A stretch of DNA of 40,858 nt from an uncultured Prevotellaceae bacterium (lineage in GTDB: Bacteria; Bacteroidota; Bacteroidia; Bacteroidales; Bacteroidaceae). Where the stretch lies: NCBI GenBank assembly GCA_900318585.1, contig ONKY01000108.1:1-40858 (forward strand). The letters run 5' to 3'. The notes under the pieces are model-generated. The model ran no database searches and was not told where the DNA came from. It saw nothing but the letters and a program-made list of their open reading frames with translations. Both the position numbers and the translations under genes were made by a program. How positions within the stretch are numbered: position 1 is the stretch's first letter; the number at the start of each line of letters is the position of its first letter. Below, in pieces: positions 8,350-16,308 of the stretch.

Positions 8350-11301
8350 ATGTTTTTAAGAATATACGATTTTCTTCAGGCAAGGCGACGCCTGTGCATG
8401 GGCATACTGGCGGCAATGATTGCCGTCCTGCTGCTCATGGTGTCCTCATTGAAGTATAATGAGAACGTCTATGACTTCCTGCCTGTGAGCGGCAATGAAC
8501 AGAAGGCTATCACCCTCTATCAGGACGTCACGGGAGGTCAGCGCATCTACGCCATGTTCAGTCGCAAGGAGAATGGGGTGGGGGATGAGGAGTCTGGTCA
8601 TTCAACGTCCAACGTTGGTCGCTTGACAGAGGCCGTTGACAGCTTCTCACAGAAGATAGAGAGCAGCCCTGGCAGAAGACATATCAGTGAGCTGACTACG
8701 CAGATAGATTTCGAGAAGGTGACGGGCATCACCAGTTTCGTGTATGAGAACATGCCGCTGATGCTCACCGACTCTGACTACGTGCGCATGGAGCATATCC
8801 TGTCGTCGCCGGAGGCTGCCGGGCAGCAGCTGGCTGATGCCGTGCAGCTCCTCATGATGCCTGCCACGGGATTCTTCACCTCGAACATCAGCAGCGATCC
8901 CTTGGGACTCTTCAGTCCTGTCATGGACAGACTCCAGGGCCGCCAGTCGGCTATGACGGTCGAGCTGGACGACGGCTATATCTTTACCCCTGGCGGCAAG
9001 TATGCCGTGGCTATGCTGTCATCGCCCTACGGTGCGATGGAGTCGGCTAACAACAACGAGCTTGTGAACTTCGTCGACAGTGTGGCACGCTACACCATGC
9101 AGGCAGTGCCCGATGTCGAGGTGTCCATCACGGGCTCACCGGTGATAGCCGTAGGCAATGCCAGCCAAATCAAGATTGACAGCCAGTGGGCTATCTCCAT
9201 CGCCGTGACGCTCATCCTGCTCTTGCTGATATTCTCCTTCCGCAAGGTGAGGCACCTGTTGCTCATCGGCGCCACCATCCTCTTCGGCTGGCTCTTCGCC
9301 ATGGGCTTCATCGCTGTCATGCGCAGCGACGTGTCGCTCATCGTGCTGGGCATCGGTTCCATCATCATCGGCATCGCCGTCAACTATCCCCTGCACTTTG
9401 TTCTGCATACCGACCATGGGGGTACTGTGCGCGAGGTGTTGAAGGAGATGGTGTCGCCGCTGCTCATTGGCAACATCACGACCGTCGGCGCCTTCGCCAG
9501 CTTGATGCCGTTGGATGCTCCCGCCCTGCGCGACCTGGGCTTCTTTGCAGCGTTCATGCTGATAGGCACCATCCTCTTCGTGCTGGTGTTCCTGCCCCAT
9601 TTAGTGAAGCAGCGGGAGCAGGAGGGTGAGGAACGGCTCACCTTCGGCCGGCTTGCCTCGGCATCGCCCAACCGTCATCGCTGGCTGCTGTGGGTCATCC
9701 TGCTGCTGACACCCGTCTTTGGCTATTTCAGCCTGAAGACCTCCTTCGACACGAACATGCACCACATCAACTACATGACTGCCGACCAGGAACGGCTGTT
9801 GTCCGACCTCCGCTCGTCGGCCGGCCTTAGCGACACTGCCAATGTCTATGTGGTGTCTGAGGGCGACACATGGGATGAGGCCTTGCAGCAGCGTCGCCGC
9901 ATTGCCCCGCTGCTCGACAGCCTGAAGACGGCAGGACGGATGACAAACTACACCGACGTGACGACATTTGTTGCCGACACCGCCGAGCAGCAGCGCCGCA
10001 TTGACCGATGGAACGCTTTCTGGGACAACCACCGCGACGAGGTGCTTGCCTTGCTCGCACAGAAGGCTCCCCAGTACGGCTTCAGCAGTGAGGCATTCAC
10101 TGACTTCACCGACATCATCACCCGCTCCCACAGCCCTCAGCCGTTCGACTACTTCGAGCCCATACGCTCCGTGGTGCTCACCAGTTCGTTCAGCACCAGC
10201 ACGGGCCGCTGCTCCGTGGTTGATGTCATCGACACGGGGAGCCGCGAGATTCCTGCCCTTGAGGATGCCCTCAACGCAGGGGTGGGCACCGACGGCTATG
10301 CCTTCGACTTCACGGGTATGAACAGTGCCATCGCCTCGTCGCTGTCCGACGACTTCAACTACATCGGTTTTGCCTGCGGATTCATTGTGTTCATCTTCCT
10401 CTGGCTCTCCTTCGGACGAGTGGAGCTTGCCATCCTCGCCTTCCTCCCCATGGCTATCGGCTGGCTCTGGATCCTGGGCATCATGTATCTCTTCGGCATC
10501 CAGTTCAATATCGTCAACGTCATCCTGGCTACCTTCATCTTCGGACAGGGCGACGACTACACCATCTTCATTACTGACGGCCTCATCAATGAGTATGCCT
10601 ACCATAAGAAGCTGCTGCCCTCCTATAAGAACAGCATCGTCATCTCGGCACTGATCATGTTCATCGGCATGGGCTCGCTCATCGTTGCCCGTCATCCAGC
10701 CCTGCACTCGCTGGCAGAAGTCACCATCGTTGGTATGCTCACCGTCGTGCTCATGGCTTGGATCGTGCCGCCCCTCGTCTTCGGCTGGCTCGTCCGCGAC
10801 AGCCACGGCCCGCGGCAGGAACCCATCACCATCGGTCTGCTGGCACGCAAAATCCTTCACCCCTCATCCTTCACCCGTCACCCCATTCCCGAGCAGAGCT
10901 CGCCTACCCGTAGCCTATCACCCGTCACCCTTCACCCGTCACCCGTCACCTCTCACCACTACCATCACTACGTCATAGGCAAGTACACCTATAAGGGGAT
11001 TGGCGTGGAGCGTGAGACTCGCCGGCTTCTCCGTCAGCACGATGACTTCAGTGAGTGGGTGGACCGTTCCTATCCCTCTGACGCTAAGGTCTCCATCCTC
11101 AACGCAGGTCACGGACAGTTCCCATTGCTCTTTGCCCTCGTCCATCCTGACGTGGAGGTCCATTCCTATACCTACGACGCCGACCAAGCAGCACTGGCTG
11201 CCGCCTGTGAGCCGATGCCCCAAAACCTCCATGTCCATTTCACCCCCGACGAGGCAGCAGCCGTGGAGGCCGCAAAAGACACTACCGTCATTCGCGCTTA
11301 G
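8350..11301 (+). CDS. MMPL/RND-type lipid exporter with C-terminal Rossmann remnant
   Basis: The 983-residue protein has the MMPL plan: an N-terminal membrane helix (residues 16-35), a periplasmic domain, five or six helices around residues 280-420 (SIAVTLILLLLIFSF, SIIIGIAVNYPLHFVLH), a second periplasmic domain, and a second helix block from about 665 to 815 with FGQGDDYTIFITDG. Such exporters in aryl polyene and flexirubin clusters are thought to move the lipid-linked pigment to the outer membrane. After the last helix comes a low-complexity linker (about 835-870) made of heptamer repeats, then about 110 residues resembling the first half of a class I methyltransferase (VSILNAGHGQFPLLFAL, VEVHSYTYDAD). 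The protein ends before a full methyltransferase could fold. A second repeat-like insert (HSTSNVGR) lies near residue 85. Confidence 0.85.
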   Translation: MFLRIYDFLQARRRLCMGILAAMIAVLLLMVSSLKYNENVYDFLPVSGNEQKAITLYQDVTGGQRIYAMFSRKENGVGDEESGHSTSNVGRLTEAVDSFSQKIESSPGRRHISELTTQIDFEKVTGITSFVYENMPLMLTDSDYVRMEHILSSPEAAGQQLADAVQLLMMPATGFFTSNISSDPLGLFSPVMDRLQGRQSAMTVELDDGYIFTPGGKYAVAMLSSPYGAMESANNNELVNFVDSVARYTMQAVPDVEVSITGSPVIAVGNASQIKIDSQWAISIAVTLILLLLIFSFRKVRHLLLIGATILFGWLFAMGFIAVMRSDVSLIVLGIGSIIIGIAVNYPLHFVLHTDHGGTVREVLKEMVSPLLIGNITTVGAFASLMPLDAPALRDLGFFAAFMLIGTILFVLVFLPHLVKQREQEGEERLTFGRLASASPNRHRWLLWVILLLTPVFGYFSLKTSFDTNMHHINYMTADQERLLSDLRSSAGLSDTANVYVVSEGDTWDEALQQRRRIAPLLDSLKTAGRMTNYTDVTTFVADTAEQQRRIDRWNAFWDNHRDEVLALLAQKAPQYGFSSEAFTDFTDIITRSHSPQPFDYFEPIRSVVLTSSFSTSTGRCSVVDVIDTGSREIPALEDALNAGVGTDGYAFDFTGMNSAIASSLSDDFNYIGFACGFIVFIFLWLSFGRVELAILAFLPMAIGWLWILGIMYLFGIQFNIVNVILATFIFGQGDDYTIFITDGLINEYAYHKKLLPSYKNSIVISALIMFIGMGSLIVARHPALHSLAEVTIVGMLTVVLMAWIVPPLVFGWLVRDSHGPRQEPITIGLLARKILHPSSFTRHPIPEQSSPTRSLSPVTLHPSPVTSHHYHHYVIGKYTYKGIGVERETRRLLRQHDDFSEWVDRSYPSDAKVSILNAGHGQFPLLFALVHPDVEVHSYTYDADQAALAAACEPMPQNLHVHFTPDEAAAVEAAKDTTVIRA
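8606..8630. repeat. Short palindromic insert in the exporter gene
   Basis: An in-frame segment contains the palindrome CCAACGTTGG and words like the ACGTTGA heptamers seen elsewhere. It encodes a polar, probably loop segment of the first periplasmic domain. Confidence 0.45.
10868..10967. repeat. CACCCGT heptamer array inside the exporter reading frame
   Basis: The core at 10919-10960 has six units (CACCCGT, CACCCTT, CACCCGT, CACCCGT, CACCTCT, CACCACT), with further degenerate units upstream from 10868. The frame stays open and encodes a Ser/Pro/His-rich linker between the transporter and the Rossmann-like tail. Confidence 0.85.
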
Positions 11302-11319
11302 CTTAATCAAAAAGAATCA

Positions 11320-12444
11320 ATGAACAATCAATTCGACGACATCCGTCCTTATTACGACAGCGAGATTCCCGCTGCCATGCAGAACATTGTCAACAGCAAC
11401 TTCTTCGGGCTGCTCTGCACCTACGTCTATCCAGGCCGCAACCCCGAGGACGTGCGAAACATGATGCTCTCCTTCCGCACCATCCGTGACTTCCAGTTAG
11501 AGGTCATGCGCTGCGTCAATGAGCAGGTCATCCGCCGTTCCATCACCGACTTCACCTACAGTGGCGTTGAGCAGCTGGATCCCGACAAGCACTACCTCTT
11601 CGTCTCCAACCACCGCGACATCATGCTCGACGCCTGTCTCCTGCAGTACATCCTCTATAAGAACGGGCACGAGACTACCGAGATTACCTTCGGCGCCAAC
11701 CTCATGTCGTCGCCCTTGGTCATTGATATCGGCAAGGCAAACAAAATGTTCCGCGTGGAGCGTGGCGGCAACATGAAGGACTTCTATAAGTCCTCACTCC
11801 ACCTCTCCGACTACATCCGCTACGTCCTCACGCAGAAAGGACAGAGCCTGTGGATAGCCCAGCGCAACGGACGTACCAAAGACGGCCTGGACCGTACTGA
11901 CCAGGGCATTGTCAAGATGTTCTGTATGTCCTGCTCCGAGGACAAGATACGCGCCCTCTCCGAGCTGAACATCGTGCCCGTCAGTGTCAGCTATGAGTGG
12001 GAGTCGTGCGACGTGCTCAAGGCCCTGGAACTCTATGAGTCGCGCTCGCAGCGCTATGTCAAGAAGCCCGGCGAGGATCTCAACAGCATCCTTACCGGTA
12101 TTGCCCAGCCCAAGGGACGCGTACACTTCACCTTCTGCCCGCAGGTCACGGTCGATGAGCTGCGACAGTTCGACCACCTCACCAACAACGAGTACCACCG
12201 TGCTGTTGCCCAGCTACTCGACAGACGCATCTGCTCTGCCTACCGGCTGACGCCCAACAACTTCATAGCCCACGACCTGCGCTACGGTCAGCAGCGCTAC
12301 ACCGACCGCTATACCCCTGCCGAGCGCCAGGCTTTCCTTAACCACATGGAGAAGCTGAACGACTTCGACATCCAGGAGCCAGACATCCTCCGCGACATCT
12401 TCCTCGGCATCTACGCCAACCCTGTCGTCAGTGCCGGACAGTAA
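11320..12444 (+). CDS. PlsC/PlsB-superfamily acyltransferase, last gene of the pigment cluster
   Basis: The 374-residue soluble-looking protein has an acyltransferase core: SNHRDIMLD at residues 96-104 corresponds to the NHxxxxD catalytic motif, and LWIAQRNGRTKDG corresponds to the acceptor-binding block (usually FPEGTR). The spacing from His98 to Asp104 is five residues, one more than the usual four, unless Asp100 is used; the second block lacks the canonical PEG. The family esterifies lipid hydroxyls. It begins 18 nt after the exporter stop and is probably co-transcribed. In related clusters acyltransferase domains are found joined or next to MMPL exporters, which fits this order. Confidence 0.75.
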   Translation: MNNQFDDIRPYYDSEIPAAMQNIVNSNFFGLLCTYVYPGRNPEDVRNMMLSFRTIRDFQLEVMRCVNEQVIRRSITDFTYSGVEQLDPDKHYLFVSNHRDIMLDACLLQYILYKNGHETTEITFGANLMSSPLVIDIGKANKMFRVERGGNMKDFYKSSLHLSDYIRYVLTQKGQSLWIAQRNGRTKDGLDRTDQGIVKMFCMSCSEDKIRALSELNIVPVSVSYEWESCDVLKALELYESRSQRYVKKPGEDLNSILTGIAQPKGRVHFTFCPQVTVDELRQFDHLTNNEYHRAVAQLLDRRICSAYRLTPNNFIAHDLRYGQQRYTDRYTPAERQAFLNHMEKLNDFDIQEPDILRDIFLGIYANPVVSAGQ

Positions 12445-12499
12445 CCTTGTTGCACCGTCTCCCCTTTGTCACATCGTTGCAAAAAATACTGGAAAATGT

Positions 12500-12529
12500 T
12501 TTGTGGTTCAAAAAAAATGATTATCTTTG
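12500..12529 (+). promoter_or_regulatory. Bacteroidota-type promoter of the propeller sensor gene
   Basis: TTTG at 12500-12503 and TATCTTTG (TAnnTTTG) at 12522-12529, with an 18-nt spacer. It starts 61 nt upstream of the chosen ATG (12561) and marks a new transcription unit after the pigment cluster. Confidence 0.7.
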
Positions 12530-12560
12530 TGCATTGAAAAAGCTATTTCTACCAATAAGA

Positions 12561-15344
12561 ATGACAAATCCGAGCCGCAAACTACTGACAATCACTTTAT
12601 TACTCTTTGTGAGCAGTGTCGTCCTGAGCCTGAGGGCCCAGACGCTACAGGCGTCGCTGTCGCATTATTCCACCGACGACGGCCTGAAGTCTAACGCCAT
12701 TGCGCAGATACGTCAGGACGACTACGGCTATCTCTGGCTTGCCACATGGAATGGCCTCTCGCGCTTCGACGGCTACAATTTCTATAACTATCAGACGGGC
12801 AACGGCTCCCACATCCCCCACCTCCACAACCGTGTTCTCGACATCGTGATTGATCAGTCGCAGAACGTGTGGCTCCACATGTACGACGAGCGCATCTTCG
12901 TGGTGAACCGTATGACGGACAAGATTGTCAACCCCTTCGACAATGTCAGCGGCAGCGAGGAGTACCGTGCCGGCTCAAGGATGTTCCTCACCAGCTCCGG
13001 CGACATCCTCGTCTACATCACCGACGTGGGTGTCTACAAGATGCGCTACGACAACCGCACTGGCGATGTGGACGCACAGCTCATTACTACTGCCGGGCTG
13101 AAGGTGAACTGCATAGCCGAGGGCTATCATAACGACATCTGGGTGGGCACACCCAAGGGTGTCCACCGCGTGGACCTGGGCAACCTCAGCATCGAGCGGG
13201 AGGGAATGTTCACTGACGAGGACGTCAGCGTCATCTACTCCAACGGCTTCAACGTCTGGGCAGGCACCAATTCGGGAAAGATCATGCTCTTTTCCTACGG
13301 TCAGGAAGCGCAGCTGTTGCGACAGCCCACGGGCGACCGTCTGCTGAGCCTCTATGTGGACAGCCGCGACCTCATCTGGTTCTGCGATTCTCGCGAAGGC
13401 GCTTCCTACATCAATCCCAAGACGGGAGTGGAGAAGCTGTTCCACCAGCGAGTGCTCGTGCCTGAGCATGACGGCCGTGGTGGTGTGTTCAACGAGACGG
13501 GCGGCAACCTCTGGGTGCGCATGAACAAAGGCGGCTATGGCTACTATAACCGTGAGACCGACGAAGTGGAGTATTTCCATAACGATCCCGTCAACCCCTG
13601 GAACCTCTCCAACACCATCAACGCATCCTTGGAACTGCCAGAGGGAGTAGTGTTCGAGAGTACCAGCCGCCGAGGACTCGACAAGCTGGAAATCCTTAAG
13701 AACACCATCACCCGCACCCTGCCGCTCCCCGGCGCCGAACTGGCACTTGCCAACGAGGTACGTGCCATGTACTATGACACCCAGCGCCACCTGCTGCTCA
13801 TCGGCAATAAGGACAACACCCTCTTCCTCATCGGCAGCGACGGCAGCCGCACCACCGTCACCCATGACTCAAAGGGCAACCCCATCGGTCGTATCTACGG
13901 CATCGACAAGGACTCCAAGGGCAATTACTGGCTCAGCTCCAAGGACTTCGGACTCTTCAAGATGACACCAACGGGCAGCGGCTACACCCTTACCAACTAC
14001 TGCCACGACGACAACAACCAATGGACCCTCAACTCGAACGCTGCCTACATCACCTGCGAGGACAAGCACGGCAACATCTGGGTGGCTACCTACGGCGGCG
14101 GCGTCAACGTGCTGACGAAGAACAAGCAGGGACAAGTCGTCGTGCTGAACCCCAAGAACGAGATGCACAAGTATCCGCGCAACTCCTACCTGAAGATGCG
14201 CACACTGGCTACCGACCCCGAAGGCAACGTGTGGGCAGGCTCCACCGACGGCATTCTCGTGTTCAACTTCTACAAGGGTAAGCTCAGCATCAAGAAACTC
14301 CAGGAGTCGGAGGAACAGCCTGACAAGATACTCATGTCCAACGACATCGTCTGCCTGGCCCGCGACAAGGACGGCAATATGTGGGTAGGCACCCACGGCG
14401 GCGGACTGTCGCACTCCGTAGGCCGCGACTCCAAGGGCTGCTGGCTCTTCGAGACCTTCGGCAGCCAGGACGGACTACCCTCCGAAGAGATCAAGAGCAT
14501 CACCTTCGACCAGTCGGGCAACGTCTGGTTCGCTACCGACCACGTGCTCTGCTCCTATGACAGGGAGAAGAATATCTTCACCACCTTCTCCAGCCTAGAC
14601 GGCGTCGACGAGACCATGTGCTCCGAGGGTGCTGCCATCACCCTGCCCACGGGCGAGATACTCTTTGGAACCTTAGAGGGCTACTACACCGTGGACCGCA
14701 AGAAGCTCACCACCGACAACGGCTCGCTGCTGAAGCTGCGCATCACCGACTTCTTCCTCAACGACGAGCTGCAGTCGCCGCGCTTCACCAATACCTTCGA
14801 CTACTACGTGCCCGACGCCAAGAGCGTCACGTTACCCAACCACAACAACGTGTTCGCCTTCCGTTTTGCCTCCATGAACTACCAGCTGCAGCATCGCGTA
14901 CATTATCAATATATGCTTGAAGGCTATGACCACGAGTGGAAGAACGCCGACAAGTCGCGCATGGTGAGCTACTCCGGCATCCCCACGGGCAGGTACCGCT
15001 TCAAGGTAAAGGCGTTCCTCTTGGAGTCGCCCGACAAGTACGACCTGCGCACCATCGAGGTCGTCGTGCCGCCTTACTTCCTCCTCTCCTCCAAAGCCAT
15101 CTGGCTTTATATGTTCCTTGCTACGCTCCTCGGCCTTGGACTCATGTTCTGGCGTCAGGACAGGTTGGCAAAGAAGCATGGCGTCGAGGTCACCACGCCA
15201 CTCACCGAGTTCCGCTCACAGTTCAAATCAATCGTCGAGCGCCTGACACAGCGCAAGGCACGTCGCTCCCCGCCGCCGGTGCAGGAAGCCGATGCTGCTG
15301 ACAATGATGTCATCGAAGTTACCGACGAATATGAAGTAATATAA
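12561..15344 (+). CDS. Two-component-type beta-propeller sensor lacking a kinase domain
   Basis: The 927-residue protein has a signal peptide (MTNPSRKLLTITLLLF...LRAQ), then Reg_prop repeats across most of its length (YLWLATWNGLSRFDGYNF, GNIWVATYGGGVNVL, GNMWVGTHGGGLSHS), a Y_Y_Y domain (HRVHYQYMLEGYDHEW... GRYRFKVKAF), and one membrane helix near residues 850-870. This is the sensor half of a hybrid two-component system. After the helix there are only about 60 residues, rich in charge and ending in EYEVI, with no HisKA, ATPase, receiver or AraC domain. The start at 12561 is chosen for the signal peptide; an upstream frame extension would bury the promoter. It may pass a periplasmic glycan signal to a separate partner, or be a truncated sensor. 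Confidence 0.85.
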   Translation: MTNPSRKLLTITLLLFVSSVVLSLRAQTLQASLSHYSTDDGLKSNAIAQIRQDDYGYLWLATWNGLSRFDGYNFYNYQTGNGSHIPHLHNRVLDIVIDQSQNVWLHMYDERIFVVNRMTDKIVNPFDNVSGSEEYRAGSRMFLTSSGDILVYITDVGVYKMRYDNRTGDVDAQLITTAGLKVNCIAEGYHNDIWVGTPKGVHRVDLGNLSIEREGMFTDEDVSVIYSNGFNVWAGTNSGKIMLFSYGQEAQLLRQPTGDRLLSLYVDSRDLIWFCDSREGASYINPKTGVEKLFHQRVLVPEHDGRGGVFNETGGNLWVRMNKGGYGYYNRETDEVEYFHNDPVNPWNLSNTINASLELPEGVVFESTSRRGLDKLEILKNTITRTLPLPGAELALANEVRAMYYDTQRHLLLIGNKDNTLFLIGSDGSRTTVTHDSKGNPIGRIYGIDKDSKGNYWLSSKDFGLFKMTPTGSGYTLTNYCHDDNNQWTLNSNAAYITCEDKHGNIWVATYGGGVNVLTKNKQGQVVVLNPKNEMHKYPRNSYLKMRTLATDPEGNVWAGSTDGILVFNFYKGKLSIKKLQESEEQPDKILMSNDIVCLARDKDGNMWVGTHGGGLSHSVGRDSKGCWLFETFGSQDGLPSEEIKSITFDQSGNVWFATDHVLCSYDREKNIFTTFSSLDGVDETMCSEGAAITLPTGEILFGTLEGYYTVDRKKLTTDNGSLLKLRITDFFLNDELQSPRFTNTFDYYVPDAKSVTLPNHNNVFAFRFASMNYQLQHRVHYQYMLEGYDHEWKNADKSRMVSYSGIPTGRYRFKVKAFLLESPDKYDLRTIEVVVPPYFLLSSKAIWLYMFLATLLGLGLMFWRQDRLAKKHGVEVTTPLTEFRSQFKSIVERLTQRKARRSPPPVQEADAADNDVIEVTDEYEVI

Positions 15345-15404
15345 CTCATAATTCGTAATTCGTGATTCATAATTCGTAATTTGTAATTCGTAATTTGTAA
15401 TTAG
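15342..15404. repeat. TAATTCR heptamer array, nine units
   Basis: Nine 7-nt units starting with TAACTCA, whose first three bases are the sensor gene stop codon, followed by TAATTCG, TGATTCA and TAATTTG variants. Confidence 0.9.
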
Positions 15405-15410
15405 AAATAT

Positions 15411-15603
15411 AGGGCCGTACCTGATAGATCGGGATACTCTACAATAAACAGCAAAACCGGGATGTATTCTCCTGCCAATGGCGGGCCATGTTATTACCCT
15501 GTATAGGGGAGCTTCCAAAAAGCCGGTGGATTACAACGGCGGAGATCGCCCACAACATGTGAAACAGGAGTTTTCACCAAATCATCGGTACGGTCCTTTT
15601 TTT
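15411..15603 (+). ncRNA. Structured RNA of about 193 nt with its own terminator
   Basis: The ends pair: AGGGCCGTACC (15411-15421) with GGTACGGTCCT (15587-15597), 11 bp with one G-U, then TGAT with ATCA after a 2-nt bulge, followed by a run of seven Ts (15597-15603). Internal hairpins are visible, such as CCTGCC/GGCGGG at 15471-15485. The block lies between two heptamer arrays and has no credible coding frame on either strand. It precedes riboflavin synthase but lacks the conserved boxes of the FMN riboswitch. Size and closed-stem architecture would suit 6S RNA or one of the Bacteroidales-specific RNA families; I cannot decide which. Confidence 0.7.
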
Positions 15604-15673
15604 AATGCACAATGCACAATGCACAATGCATAATGCACAATGCACAATTCGTAATTCATAATTCAAAATTAGA
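15604..15673. repeat. AATGCAC/AATTCGT heptamer array, ten units
   Basis: Six units of AATGCAC type are followed without break by AATTCGT, AATTCAT, AATTCAA and AATTAGA. The unit changes within one array while the 7-nt period is kept. It ends 5 nt before the riboflavin synthase start. Confidence 0.9.
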
Positions 15674-15678
15674 CTCCA

Positions 15679-16281
15679 GTGTTTTCCGGTATTATAGAAG
15701 AATTTGCTACCGTCGTAGCCATCAATAGAGACAGGGGGAATATTGACTTCACCCTCACCTGCTCGTTCACCGACGAGCTGAAGATTGACCAGAGCGTAGC
15801 CCACAATGGTGTCTGCCTCACCGTCGTCAGCATCGACGGCAACCGTTACGTAGTCACTGCCATGCAGGAGACCCTTCTCCGTTCCAACCTTGGTCAGCTG
15901 AAGGTAGGCGACAAGGTGAACGTGGAACGCTCCATGCTGATGAACGGACGCCTCGACGGTCATATCGTGCAAGGACACGTTGACCAGACCGCCCGCTGCA
16001 TCGACATGAGCGACGCCGACGGTTCCACCTACTTCACCTTCCAGTATGACTACTCGCCCGACATGGCAGCCCGCGGCTATTTCACCGTCGACAAGGGCTC
16101 CGTCACCGTCAACGGCGTATCCCTCACCGTCTGCAACCCTACGGCAGACACCTTCCAAGTGGCTATTATCCCCTACACCATGGAGCACACCAACTTCCAG
16201 GACATCCGTCCCGGCACCCTGGTCAACATAGAGTTCGACATCCTCGGCAAGTACATCGCCCGCCTGCAGCAGCTTGTATGA
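15679..16281 (+). CDS. ribE: Riboflavin synthase, alpha subunit
   Basis: The 200-residue protein starts with MFSGIIEE, the family's hallmark N-terminus, and has two homologous lumazine-binding halves: NGVCLTVVSID near residue 45 in the first and VNGVSLTVCNP near residue 145 in the second. The enzyme dismutates two 6,7-dimethyl-8-ribityllumazine molecules to riboflavin in the cytoplasm. The start is GTG at 15679, fixed by the hallmark N-terminus. Length is normal (200-220). No other riboflavin genes are adjacent. No promoter is obvious; heptamer repeats separate it from the upstream RNA gene. Confidence 0.95.
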   Translation: MFSGIIEEFATVVAINRDRGNIDFTLTCSFTDELKIDQSVAHNGVCLTVVSIDGNRYVVTAMQETLLRSNLGQLKVGDKVNVERSMLMNGRLDGHIVQGHVDQTARCIDMSDADGSTYFTFQYDYSPDMAARGYFTVDKGSVTVNGVSLTVCNPTADTFQVAIIPYTMEHTNFQDIRPGTLVNIEFDILGKYIARLQQLV

Positions 16282-16308
16282 ATCAAGTAACCTAAAACAA
16301 AATAGAAA

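Noticed and set aside
9601..10860. 419-codon open frame on the minus strand opposite the MMPL exporter
   Set aside because: It is the reverse shadow of a clear membrane transporter, with His/Asp/Glu-rich composition and no domain; the same holds for other long antisense frames in the GC-rich genes.
10975..11301. Complete methyltransferase domain at the exporter C-terminus
   Set aside because: Only the first strands and motif-I-like region are present; the remaining half is missing.
12447..12560. N-terminal extension of the propeller sensor
   Set aside because: It would place the promoter inside the gene and put about 38 residues before a normal signal peptide.
15228..15518. 96-codon minus-strand frame
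   Set aside because: It reads backwards through the end of the sensor gene, a heptamer array and the structured RNA; such frames are false genes.
15411..15603. FMN riboswitch ahead of riboflavin synthase
   Set aside because: The conserved RFN boxes are not present and the RNA ends in its own T-run terminator well before the gene.
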